From: Acheta domesticus
Lineage: Eukaryota; Arthropoda; Insecta; Orthoptera; Gryllidae
DNA: 64,000 nt
NCBI GenBank assembly: GCA_031308135.1
Contig: JAHLJT010003656.1
Span: 73,054,984-73,118,983, forward strand
Reading direction: 5' to 3'
The notes below the pieces were generated by a model, which saw only the letters and a list, made by a program, of their open reading frames with translations, had not been told where the DNA came from and searched no databases. Made by a program: the position numbers and the translations under genes. This document shows, one piece after another, positions 38,401-48,400 of this stretch (its first letter is position 1; every line of letters starts with the position of its first letter).

Positions 38401-39670
38401 GAGTTATCTTGAGAGCTCTTCCTACAAAAATCGCAGTATAATGCTTCGGAAAATCAATTTCGAGATTAACTTAACATAACTTTCCCTATACTACGTATTA
38501 CTCCGTATACGTGTATTACTCCTAGTGTATACGGGAAAGTAAAACAACTGTTCTTTTTTGGGGAGGGGATAGCAAGGGGCAAGAGGCGTAGACCCAGTTT
38601 TCCGCGTCGCCTGTATTTGGGAAAATTGCAAATAAAACTCATCGATGTAAAACTACAAAATTTATGAGAAAGATTTTTTCCTTATCGGTTCTTTAAAAAT
38701 GCAACTTGAAATTATGAAAATCTGTGAATTTTTGGAAATTGCAAATGGTAATGTTTTTATTTTTTTAAGTGTTTGGGAGGTGGGGGCTAAACTGTTAGGT
38801 GGTCGTTTGAGGATAACATGAATGGCATGTTAACTCTTAAGGATCAGAATTTGAATTACAGTATGGTGAACATTTTTTTGCTAGCTGGAAACACATTTGC
38901 AGGTTCATTTAATATTATAATATTGGCATGGCTATTACAAAAATTAGTGGATGATCAGTATTTCAAAGTATTAAAGGGATAATATAAAAATTGGAATTGG
39001 GGACGATGTACATTTTGTAGATCTTGACAAATTACATTAGCAACCTTAACTTTCGAGAATAATGCGAGTCTGTAGAAGACATATTCTTCTCATCAAGCTT
39101 TTCAGCATTTTATTCAGTAACAAAGGAGAACTAGGAGGGCACCCAGGACAAATAATGTTGGTATTTAAAGGTTATTTTTAGTAGCAAGGAAACAATAAAA
39201 TCTGTATTTCTTAAGGGTCGGTTTGTCCAAATTTTGCACTTGATATTTAAAACAACAAAATACTAATAGATTTAGTTTACATATGTTAATCTATTTTAAA
39301 AGTTTACTTTTGTTTCCCAATGATAGCACCAAGCATAACACTTTTTATTCTTGTATATGTTCCAGTGCTGAGCCTGCAAGAATTGTGCTGTCGGGCTATT
39401 GTGGCTCGAACCAATGTTTACAGCATTGATCAGCTCCCTCTGCCACCATCAGTCAAGTCACATTTGAAGTCCTATGCCATGACCAGCTATTCTGCATCAG
39501 CTCTACAGCAACGACATTTTCTCCCTAGTGGCAGCCGTGCAGGCCCACACAAGCGTCTACGCTTTGTGGCACTTCCTGGCACAGGAGCAACTCCCAGCCC
39601 AGGCAGTACTCCTGCTGTAGATGCTGCACACACTTCATGTACTGGACGCAATTCATGTGTGATCTCATGA
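25430..39670 (+). CDS. RAB40: Rab40 family GTPase with SOCS box
   Basis: Rab40 proteins are Ras-like GTPases that recruit Elongin B/C and CUL5 through a SOCS box, acting as membrane-attached ubiquitin-ligase receptors. Four coding exons: 25430-25577, 25679-25872, 25962-26184, 39366-39670 (289 residues, all in frame). Seen: [20 protein letters not shown], with the P-loop Ser/Thr after GK replaced by Gln; [18 protein letters not shown] in place of NKxD; both departures are usual for Rab40. The SOCS box spans about residues 189-228, with BC-box [11 protein letters not shown] and a Cul5-type LPLP motif. The C-terminus CVIS is a CaaX-type prenylation site. The start is the ATG closest to the conserved N-terminus; an upstream out-of-frame ATG overlaps it. 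The third intron is 13.2 kb and full of repeats. It is divergent from TEPSIN and convergent with GID4. Confidence 0.95.
27161..27340. mobile_element. Foldback MITE, about 180 bp
   Basis: Left arm (AGTTCAAGAAGATCCAAAAA, continuing through acagtcat and aaaattaacaacttttatt) is mirrored at the right end with few changes, about 62 bases per arm. TA-type ends (TAaAAG / complement of CTTgTA) bound it. The short centre includes cattcgaaacgttgcc. Non-coding, in RAB40 intron 3. Confidence 0.85.
27478..29000 (-). pseudogene. Decayed coding remnant of unknown family
   Basis: The minus strand shows a chain of open stretches broken by stops and frame changes: about 28900-28680 ([21 protein letters not shown]...), 28486-28196, 27955-27722 and 27669-27478 ([19 protein letters not shown]). 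They are more protein-like than the surrounding intron, but I do not recognise the family. A dead transposon gene is plausible. Located within RAB40 intron 3. Confidence 0.3.
29540..29562. repeat. Very GC-rich palindrome
   Basis: A G run joins a C run through gcgccg (29540-29562) in otherwise AT-rich DNA, giving a strong potential hairpin. It may mark a repeat edge; no function is assigned. Confidence 0.6.
30508..30562. repeat. (AT)n microsatellite
   Basis: About 27 perfect AT units in RAB40 intron 3. Confidence 0.97.
31050..31609. repeat. Interspersed repeat, copy 1
   Basis: Starts aggtcttataatttgaaat and shares about 85-90% identity by eye with 36153-36610, including gcaccatctgtttgga and gaagatgagcattttgaaaa. 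It has an extra block (about 31300-31350) missing from copy 2. Immediately after gaatgaccctc it runs into aaaaatcgcagtata, the terminal sequence of the 249-bp MITE family, so a partial MITE end is joined here. Confidence 0.75.
32342..32880 (+). repeat. Full-length-looking tRNA-headed SINE
   Basis: tRNA-like head with B box ggttcaagtcccg, then ctggaggaaaattctgg, gaatgccgaagctgtaccc, a short CG repeat and the gcttgtcccagctgg ... gatacctggttgg tail module, ending in aatcaataaaag. Same order as the 4315-4850 copy, so it is useful as a family reference. Confidence 0.7.
32952..33011. repeat. Perfect 24-bp inverted repeat
   Basis: tatcttcttaacttcgatgg plus four bases (32952-32975) is exactly mirrored at 32988-33011 around a 12-base AT loop. 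It lies immediately 3' of the SINE, so it may be a small foldback or a local inverted duplication. Confidence 0.85.
33261..33792. mobile_element. DNA-element-like unit with imperfect terminal inverted repeats
   Basis: AGCCGTTGAGAGCAAAAGTG at the left and the complement AACCGTTGAGAAAAAATGG at the right are both followed inward by gtataagtcaaa. Length is about 530 bp. The interior (33518-33720, minus) has open stretches rich in Cys but of no family I recognise. It is a decayed or non-autonomous element. Confidence 0.5.
35300..35404 (-). repeat. SINE fragment followed by (ATA)n
   Basis: tgatgccttattttcc and gagccctgctcttccgcctga match the SINE end at 5490-5535. About 16 ATA/AAT units follow (35355-35404) and abut the next element. 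Confidence 0.65.
35405..36075. mobile_element. hAT-like element, TAGAGACCGG ends, copy 1
   Basis: Both ends read TAGAGACCGGA inward, consistent with the hAT terminal pattern YARNG. Flanking octamers ataataat / attatcat agree at six of eight positions, but the target is a microsatellite. The interior repeats words such as aaaatatgtaat. On the minus strand stretches resembling decayed coding sequence ([18 protein letters not shown]) are visible. A related copy starts at 62089. Confidence 0.55.
36153..36610. repeat. Interspersed repeat, copy 2
   Basis: Matches 31050-31600 in the same orientation. It ends in ggaatgaccctc like copy 1 but is followed by different DNA (cagcgacaactcaatc), so the common unit ends at about 36613. 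Confidence 0.75.
36780..38130 (+). repeat. Repeat with a ~295-bp internal period
   Basis: The word ggagccgtttttgagaaaat and its variants start near 37020, 37316, 37609 and 37905, spacings of 296, 293 and 296. Neighbouring words (ctctatcc..., aaagaaaaaatt) recur in the same phase. The unit is thus an old, diverged tandem array inside one larger repeat. Rearranged relatives lie at 1-1560, and the 3' part (gtttaggcggtag...gacggacgtttt) recurs at about 63300-63470. No coding potential was seen. Confidence 0.75.
38188..38436. mobile_element. Foldback MITE, 249 bp, copy B
   Basis: Same length and almost the same sequence as 11518-11766. Its flanks are themselves complementary: gaaattgattttccgaagcat at the left and its exact complement at the right, meeting at TA. 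The element therefore landed in the centre of a pre-existing palindrome, or its family has a longer inverted-repeat form. Confidence 0.9.
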
Positions 39671-40979
39671 ACCCAATTGAGAAAAGTTTCAAATTGAACT
39701 TGTATATTGGGTTTATGTTCTATTGGTGCACTAGTCGCACTGTATATCAGACTTATGGACAACTTCCTTTTTTAAATTCAATGTTTTTGTGTGCTGTCTG
39801 TGTGTTTGTAAGTGTATGTGTGCCCGTTTGTATGTGTCCCGTTGTAAGTACACTTGTTTTCCCTGTGATGCTGTATTATGAACTTTTTTTACCCATATAC
39901 TTTGTACAGTGCTTGTGTTAAAGAGTGTAGATATTAATTGTGAATGGATGTGAATTTTGTTCGTAACCATGTGTGAAGTTTTACCAAAGTGAACTTGAAG
40001 GGGCCTCTACCCAGGCCTGGAAGTGCACTTGCTTGTGCAGCAGCTGAGTCTGAGGTTGTTTACAAGTGTGTCATTACATTCAATGCAAAGGTTGTTTCCG
40101 AGTCAAATTGTGTATTTTTACAAGTAACTTATCATGCTTACTTTATGGGAAATTTCTCTTGCATTGATAGTGTTCTTCCAATAAGGAATCACCATGAATC
40201 AATGAAAAGAAATGGATTTTAAATAGGAAACAGGATAATTTTATTGACATATGTATAATTTTTGTGTTGCAAGATTTCACTTTTACAAATCCATCCATTT
40301 TCATAATTCATGCATTAACAAAATGTAATAACATATTTTCAATACATTCTTACCGTCCATTGTAATATGTGCATACCACATTGACTAATAACTGTAGCTG
40401 TAGAGCGGTTACTTTTATATTCAGTTTTTGCCACAATTCTTTTTGTCCTGGCATATAAGAAGCAATTAAAGTGGTTCTAAGAAAGCTTGTGTATTCATAC
40501 CCGACCTGCGGGTTGTGAGTGATTTGCAACAGTACACCAATACAATGAAATGAAAAGAAATCCATTGACACCGCTATAGTACATACGCTATATTACAAAA
40601 GATAAGTTAGCAAGAATATACAAAGGATAATAAATAGCATTTTTAATAAGTCATTGTAGCTTGCTTTAATAACAGGGCACAGGTTAGAAGTAACGCATCA
40701 CTAAGAAAGTAAAATGTTCCTCTTTCTCTATATATATAATATATAAATAGCTGCCAAATAAATCAACAATTTTCTTAAATTAACATTTTCACAAAAACGG
40801 TTTTAACACTGTACAAGCAAAAATTAGGAGATTCACTCATGCAGTTTCTTATACAAGTGCACAGAAATTATCTCGCATCTTCATTTATTCAACCACACAA
40901 AAAATTACCGGGGAATTCGCTACATCGTTGGGGTAGGTTCAAAGTTCATACCGACTGGTTCCGTAAGATAGTTCTTGTT
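39671..40979. other. Convergent 3' region between RAB40 and GID4
   Basis: Must contain both 3' UTRs. Open frames here (for example about 39989-40222 and 40350-40571) have no recognisable product. AATAAA-like words are present (for example near 40630), but I could not assign poly(A) sites. Confidence 0.55.
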
Positions 40980-42201
40980 TCACCTGAACTCGTAGATTTG
41001 TATGCTATGCTCTGGAACATGACTCAAGGTCAATGATTGATACCTGGGGAAAAAAGCATTGAAAATATTTACATCATTCTACCCTGTCACTTATCTTACT
41101 TTCAAGTTTCAAAATATACATTTATGAATATTTCTTTTCATTCTATTATGAATAGCATCTGATAACTGGTAAATTGAGTATAATCAAATTCATACCATTC
41201 GGAGCTTCGATGATAATAATATCCTTCTATGGTAGCTGCAGACTTTTGGAAGCAGATATAGTAGAAACCAGCAAACGATGCACCGTTGATATCTTTAATA
41301 GTATGATCAGGAACTAAGAAGTGCTCTTTCCATCTCATAAATACATAATCTGTTGATTTCAATCCTTCGTAGTCAAAACTATCAGAATTGAATGTTTTGG
41401 CATATTGATAAAAAGAGTTAAATTTACTCTATAACAAACAAAAGACACATTCTATCAAAAATGGTACAGAAGTCAAGGATAATTAAAGCATGCACCAAGA
41501 GAGAATAATGTACCCAATGTTTCTTGTCCACATCTTCGTCAGCTTCCCATTTTCTAGTTAAGAAAGGATATTTCTTGCTTATTATCTCACCATCAAAGAA
41601 AGTTGTCAATGTTGGAAATTCTTCCGTCAGTCCTTTTATTTTTAAATATCCACAGAGGTATGAATTTTCTTCGTCAACATGCTGAGATCAAAGAAAGTGG
41701 TAAATTTGTCAACCAGATGTACGGCAGGTATGGTTATGTGAAAAGAAATTGGGCGAAGTACTCAAGCTTTGAATTTATGCAGAATTTTATGCACTTCTTT
41801 GATGAAAGACAGATCATTTTAAGCTATCTATTAAAAGCATAGTAAAACTGATCTTAGAAACAGTATGTTAGTGTTAGCCAACCACTGCACAACTAGCACA
41901 ACTACTATTCAAATCACTAAATATGTGAAGACTGACTTAAAATGAATATATTATACACAATTAAGTATATTTCTACATATATGTAACTCTGATTTGTACA
42001 ATATCTTAGATCGGACGGCTGTCAATGAAGTGAGAGACAGGAAAGTATTCTAACCTGTAAAACGACTTCCACTTCGTAACTGTTCCCTTTCGACTTCTGA
42101 TGACCCTGGAATTTAGAACCATTGTATAATAAAGATCTCGTGACACCAGGCTGTTTCGAATTTGCAGGTGGGGGTGGCACAATATCCACTTTAACTGGCA
42201 T
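40980..42201 (-). CDS. GID4: GID4, substrate receptor of the CTLH/GID E3 ligase
   Basis: GID4 binds Pro/N-degrons and presents proteins to the CTLH (GID) ubiquitin ligase, which in yeast removes gluconeogenic enzymes. Four coding exons on the minus strand: 42201-42055, 41681-41514, 41428-41196, 41043-40980, all in frame, giving 203 residues. Seen in order: [69 protein letters not shown], a stretch [46 protein letters not shown], and the C-terminus [10 protein letters not shown]. These beta-strands build the degron-binding barrel. The start [12 protein letters not shown] matches the short animal N-terminus; an earlier in-frame Leu/Met region (to 42246) is not needed. It lies head to head with KCTD5 and tail to tail with RAB40. 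Confidence 0.96.
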
Positions 42202-42486
42202 TTCGCTTCGTACCAAAATGTAGCACACAAATCTACGCAATAACACTGGAGAAAAATGACTGCCGATATTTCAGAAAGATGGCGGTATTTAATCTCCGAC
42301 CCCAAGTTCCTGCATAGCGAAATACAGAATTCGAAAGGATACTTAATTTGATGTTTTGTGTGTAATTACAAGAAAATATTTTTGCTCTATTTAAAAGTGA
42401 ATAGATTGCATAGCTCGATTTTTCCTTTTCTCCACCTTTGTGCACAGTACGAAAGATAACAACACACTTGTCACAATACTGGCATC
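42202..42486. promoter_or_regulatory. Short divergent promoter region, GID4/KCTD5
   Basis: 285 bases between the start codons. A word aagatggcgg (42276-42285) matches the YY1/Pleiohomeotic core that is common at animal promoters. No TATA box is evident. Shared bidirectional use is inferred from spacing. Confidence 0.55.
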
Positions 42487-45400
42487 ATGGCGGATGTGTG
42501 TGATACAAACTCACATGAAGTGGAAGAAAATAACATAACGAGGCGAACCAAGCAGTGGGTTCGTTTAAATGTTGGTGGAACGTACTTTTTAACTACAAAA
42601 ACAACGCTCTCTCGTGATCCAAATTCATTTCTTTTTCGCCTTTGCCAAGAAGATTCGGACTTAATATCTGACAGAGTAAGTTCAATGTTTTCATTGAATT
42701 GTGTTTTTGCTGAATGTTGTTGACAGATTCTTGGTTCTGTTACTCCTCTCCTATCTGCAGGACGAGACCGGTGCATATCTCATCGACAGAGATCCAACTT
42801 ACTTCAGTCCAGTGTTGAATTACTTAAGGCATGGAAAACTTGTAATTAATAAAGACCTTGTTGAAGAGGGTGAGTGGGTTATGCTGTACTGAATAACGTC
42901 TACTAAATGACAGAGTAATTGAGAAATAATTATCTTTTTAATTGTACAGGTGTGCTGGAGGAAGCAGAATTTTATAATATTACTGAACTCATTCGTTTGG
43001 TAAAAGAACGCATATGTCTGAGAGACAACCGGCCATTGAAAGACTCCAAGAAACATGTATATCGTGTAATACAGTGTCACGAAGATGAGTTGACACAGAT
43101 GGTCTCAACAATGTCTGATGGATGGAAGTTTGAGCAGGTGAGAATATCACTGTGTAATTAGTTGGAATGTGATGAATGAGCGGGAAACATTCATCAAATT
43201 ATCAATTAAAATTACAGAATATAGTGAATCTTTCTCATTTTTTTTTAATATTTTATGTATTTATAAGTTGCTTTTTTATTAAAGTATATGAAATTAAATA
43301 TATAAATTTTATAATAAGTTGTTAAGAGGAGGTATGTACATTTGTTGTGTCCTGACATGTTGGAATGTTAGTTATTGAAACATTGCTTAGATGCAGGATA
43401 CATCTAATCAATTTCGTGATTAGATATAATTGTATATCCTAATATATCTGCAATGTGTTGATGAAATCATGTGGTATTCACATAATAATCATTGACAAAC
43501 TTATAAATATTAACCCCTTGCCATTTTTATTCTTTTACTCAGTAATTTTTGACATTTGATAATTGGCCTCTCATAAAGTTCTAGTAAACAAATAATTAAA
43601 GTAGAAATGATTTTTATTAAAATGTTATTGATTGCTCATTGTTATTGTTACCCATGCATGCAAAATGCAAGACAACCGTGAAGAGTATTAATATTGAGAC
43701 ATTCTCTTGAAAACTTATGGAAAATTCATTTCATTAGGTAAATTCTTTAAAATTAAATTATTTATTATAAACAATCAGTCTAGAAATGTGTAAAATGAAA
43801 TTTGAAAAAGCATTTCAAGTCTGTTAAGAAGTAATGATTGTTTTTTAACAATAAATAAATATTGGTTGCATTTAGGGAAGTGTCCAGTTTGCTTAATGGT
43901 TATTTCACCACCAATAATGTAGTAATAGGCTTAGTGTTATATTTAAAGTAGTGTTATAAGAAATGAAATAGGAGATCCAAAATTATTTTTAGAAGGTAAT
44001 TGATGCCGTTACAATTATTGCTATTTTAGAAATGTCTGTTTTGCAGCTGATCAATATTGGATCCCAGTACAATTATGGAAATGAAGATCATGCAGAATTC
44101 CTGTGTGTTGTATCTCGAGAATATGGAACATCTTCAGTTGATACAAAGGAAGCTGAACCTACTGACAGAGCCAAGGTGCCTGGCATGCTCGCATGATTTT
44201 CCTGTCCCTATACTGTGGGAGATTTTTCTTTAGGACTGACACGTTGGAAGGATTTGCTTCAACATTGTCACTAAGCAAATTACATTAAGTAATTTGAGTA
44301 ACTAAGAGAATAGCTCAGTGGAGTGCTATTCCCCTCAGCAAAGCTGCCCTGAGATTGATCAGAACAAAATTACAGTAGAACCCCATAATAAGAAGCAGTA
44401 TGTGCTGACACAAGCACCAATGTGTAAATTAGGGATATTAGATTCTTGTATGTAAGACATTTGTTTATAACATTTTCCAGCATTTAATATTAGGTTATTG
44501 GTTCCAGAAGAATTTTTCTCTATTTGTAAGAGCCAGAATTCTAAATGACAAATTTCCCTGTAGTGAGCCAGGTTACTCATAGGTTGATCTCTCAACAGAG
44601 GTTAACAGAGGTTGCCTAACTGCGAAACTACACTTCCAGAAACAACCTAGCTCAACCTGTGTGAAAGATGAAAATTTTTCCATGTGTATTATTTTGAGGA
44701 ACACACTAAGGCTATGCTCGTCAGGAGGGATGTTGACAGTAATGTGCCACAAGACAGACTCCATGCCCAAAACCGTGTCATCAAAGTGGGTAATCTCCAG
44801 TGGTGGATTTATGATTTATTTGCCCACTGGGGAGGGGGAGGAGGCAAAAAATATTTTCCTAGGGTGGCAAATAACATAAATCTTCCACTGGTAAATAACA
44901 ATAGGATGGCAGGTCAATTTCACTAGAGTCCTCTAGGCAGTTGTTTCCTTAATCATTGTGATGATGTGAAGACCTCGGGGCAATAACGTGCTATGCCACA
45001 TTATTTATGTTTTGAGAAAATGGAGAGTAAAGGTTTAGACATTGCATTCTACACATAGGGATAAAGAACATTACATATATGACTGCCATCTTGCAGCAAA
45101 TCTTTAAGTAAAAACCCAACATCTAGATACATCTATGGGGCAATATTTCAATTTCATCAGAAATGTGGCATTGCATATTATTTCCCCAAGGTCTTCATAT
45201 GTGAAGTGACAAGTCTCTCATAATGTGTACGATGTGCAAATGAAATTTGAAGACTGTTAGAAAACTTTTAATTTCATGTTCACATACTTATACATTTATT
45301 TTATATCAAATTTTACCATTTTCTCCATTTCCAGTATGAGGCCAAAGAACACCATTTATAAAAATGCTCACAAATGTTTGTCTTTTAACTCTCTAGTACA

Positions 45401-48400
45401 ACCGCCCTTGACTGTAACGTGACTGCATGTACGTAGAGACTGTGTTCATCGAGCCAGATCGAGGAAGGCAATCTTGTTTTCTTTGGTCATGAAACAATAC
45501 TTTCCTAAATACAACACCACCAGTTCACCTTTTTATCTGCAAGGGTTTTGAAAAAGTGGGTGATAAAGAACATTTCTAATCAGGACTCGTCTGACAGTTG
45601 TTGGACAGTTGATGAGGAGTCTTTCACATCCCATGCTAACTTCCTCTCACTTTTTCACTTTGAGGCAAACATTACACAATGTCTGTGAATTCTTTTTACA
45701 TTTAGTAACATTGTTTAAGCAGTTTGTTTAACCTCAGGATGGTCAACAAAGTAATTCCATGAGTATAACAGTTCTGGTGTTCTTTGTCAAACAAAACAAG
45801 AAAAACATTTTTTCTGTCCTTTCTGATACTTCTGATATGTTACTGTTAGTCAAATTGCCAAAGACAAGTTGGAGCCTACTTCTTGTGATGGAGAAGGGGC
45901 TTGGATCAGTATTGTGAGTCACAATTGTGTCAGTGACAGTAAACACATGCAGAGTGAGAGTAGTTTCTGATTATTTAAAGCTTCACAATTGGAAACCTTG
46001 AGGTTGAAATCAAAGGTACTCAAAATCATAAATCACAGTACATCACAATACATAAATCCAATTTCTAGTCCATTCGCAGGAATATCAAATTTGTGCCCTC
46101 GCAGACCGTGACATGCTTACTGCAGAATTGGGTGAAAAGTGATCTTTGGGAAGATTTTTAAAATTTAAGTTTGGAAAAAAATTGTGCACAAATGCAGTTG
46201 AGCCAAAGATAATAGCAATACTGGCACAGTTTTACCAGTCATTGCACTATTGTGCCTGTCAGGAGTTCTTTCATGCTAATATCTTCATCACCACATCACT
46301 ACATTCATATTTTCAGGCAAATGGGTCAGTGTGATCTGAGCAATATTTGACATGGCAAATAGTCTTCTTAACTTTTTGAACAAATTTTTACAGACAATTT
46401 ACTGTTCAATTTTTTTAAATTTGAAAATTGAAGAATAAATTGTTTGTAAATAATTGGTTCAAAAAGTTAATTATTAAACACAGGCATAAACTAATTTGAA
46501 ATAATTTTGTTAATGCTTTGTGTCCTTTATATTGACTTCTCCCATCACAGTAATATTGGGCTTGAATCATGTGGCTAACAGTGTCCTTTTTGCTTGGGAA
46601 CAACTTCTCAATGTATAATTGGCCACGACTTTTAACCTGAATCATTATGTCAATTCAGCGGGAGTAAAATTGTAAGATAACCGTAAGTGAAGAATAAGTA
46701 ATATATGTTAGCATGTAAGGAAGTATTCCCACTCATAAGAGATAGAATTAAAGGATCTCAGATGTCTCTTATAATGGGGTTCTACTGTCATTTGTTTTCC
46801 TGTAGCTGACGTACCAAAATCACAAGAGGCATGATTTCTAAGATAATTTGAGCATGTGGCAAAGTTTCTGTTATTCTATAGGATAATCATACTTTTGGCA
46901 GAAATTCAATATTTTTATTTAAGTAATAATTGCTGACATTTCAGACTATGGTTTGGACCTTGTTCAGGGCTGTGTAGCAGCAGCATCCATTAATATATTA
47001 AATCAGTGAAAAACAGAATTTAAAATTACTTAGTACCTTACCGCTGATACATAATTAAAATCACTGCAACTAAAATAACAATTGTCATTCAATCCTGAAA
47101 AACGTCCAAACCAATGTCCTTAAATTGGCAATTGCATAAATAAAATAATTGAATTTTGGTCAAAGCATAAAATTATTATTATTTATGTATATTTTAAATA
47201 TCAGAAAACACAGAATGCAAATATTGCTGTGATTGCATCAGCAGTCATGATGTCACTTCTGCCTTGATTGCCATCCTTCCAATCTCTCCACTTTCACGGC
47301 ACTGGTAATTGGCTCAGGAATCATAATACCTGGGACATAGGTTATCATCATGACTGTTAATCCTAAAGTTATTTTTCCTGCAGTATGCCTTATTTCTCTG
47401 TGGATGTTTCTATCAGTAGAGGTGCTGGAAAGTGGAATGTTGAATAATAAAAAGTATTAATATTTGGATTGTTTTAAAGTTTTGCAAGTTAGTAGGGCAA
47501 AAAAATAGTAGTAATGTATGAATGAACAGTCCTGTTGTGAATGTGCCATTTTTTAAGCTAGATTATTTTTGTTAAATATTCTGTGGATCTTGCATGTCTT
47601 ATACCTTCTATAAGTATTAATTTTCTGAAGAGAATAAAATGTGCTCTTATATTTTAGAAATACTTTGAAATATTGTTAGACTGGAAATGAAACTTTAAGT
47701 ACATTGATTTAATCCCTTCCAATCTCTCAAACTAGACTTACTATCTTGCTTCTTACTTTTTTAACGATTTGCTCAGGTTTTCATTAATCATCAGATAATT
47801 TATGATAGTATCACTATAGTACAGTGCCAACCAAAAGAATAAGGTCATCCCTCTCCATCACATTTCTTTAAGGTGTTCCTGTACCTTTGTTTAGTGATGT
47901 TATCTTGATGCCTTATTAAATTAAGCCCAAAAAGTGCCACCTTTCCATAAAAAAAACAGATTGCTAACTAAAAGAATGAAAGAGTTCTGAGAGATTTTCT
48001 TTTACCAGCAAACTGAAAAGAATATCAATTTTTGATGTTTAAAAAATGCTCAGTAAAAAAATTATTAAACTTATATCAACCAATTGTCGTTTATAAAATG
48101 TACGTACTTGATGCTCATATTCGACTTGGGCATACCAACTATCATCCATTTTTGTATCGTTAGATACACATTTATGCCCCATTTGCAAGAGCACAAAACT
48201 AACTTGACAAAATGCATACAACTGATCTCAACAGAAAACTACCAAAACACAACCAATTTGCATATTGTAATACTCCGGAGGTGTTAGCAATGTACCCACA
48301 ATAATTCCAAAGAGTAAGGTCACCAATTGGCGCAAATTTTGAATTTCTGCTGTTTCTCTTGGAAAATGTTTTATTTTTCCTATTTAAAAAAAAAAAATCG

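Larger units (their letters stand above)
26185..39365. other. RAB40 intron 3, 13.2 kb, repeat-laden
   Basis: Carries the MITE at 27161, the remnant at 27478-29000, a GC hairpin at 29540, an (AT)n tract at 30508-30562, paired repeats at about 31050-31600 and 36150-36610, a SINE at 32342, hairpins at 32952 and 33261-33792, a TAGAGACCGG element at 35405-36075, the 295-bp-period repeat at 36780-38130 and a MITE at 38188-38436. No nested functional gene was seen. The stretch 29600-30480 shows nothing I recognise. Confidence 0.7.

Noticed and set aside
39487..39762. Minus-strand 91-codon frame
   Set aside because: Antisense shadow of RAB40 exon 4, GC-rich coding sequence.
42006..42305. 99-codon minus-strand frame overlapping GID4 exon 1
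   Set aside because: Out-of-frame shadow; the real GID4 frame ([11 protein letters not shown]...) is conserved.
44176..44196. VPGMLA as the only KCTD5 C-terminus
   Set aside because: The conserved family end GSRM is encoded by a well-spliced 30-nt exon at 56111-56140; kept only as an alternative.
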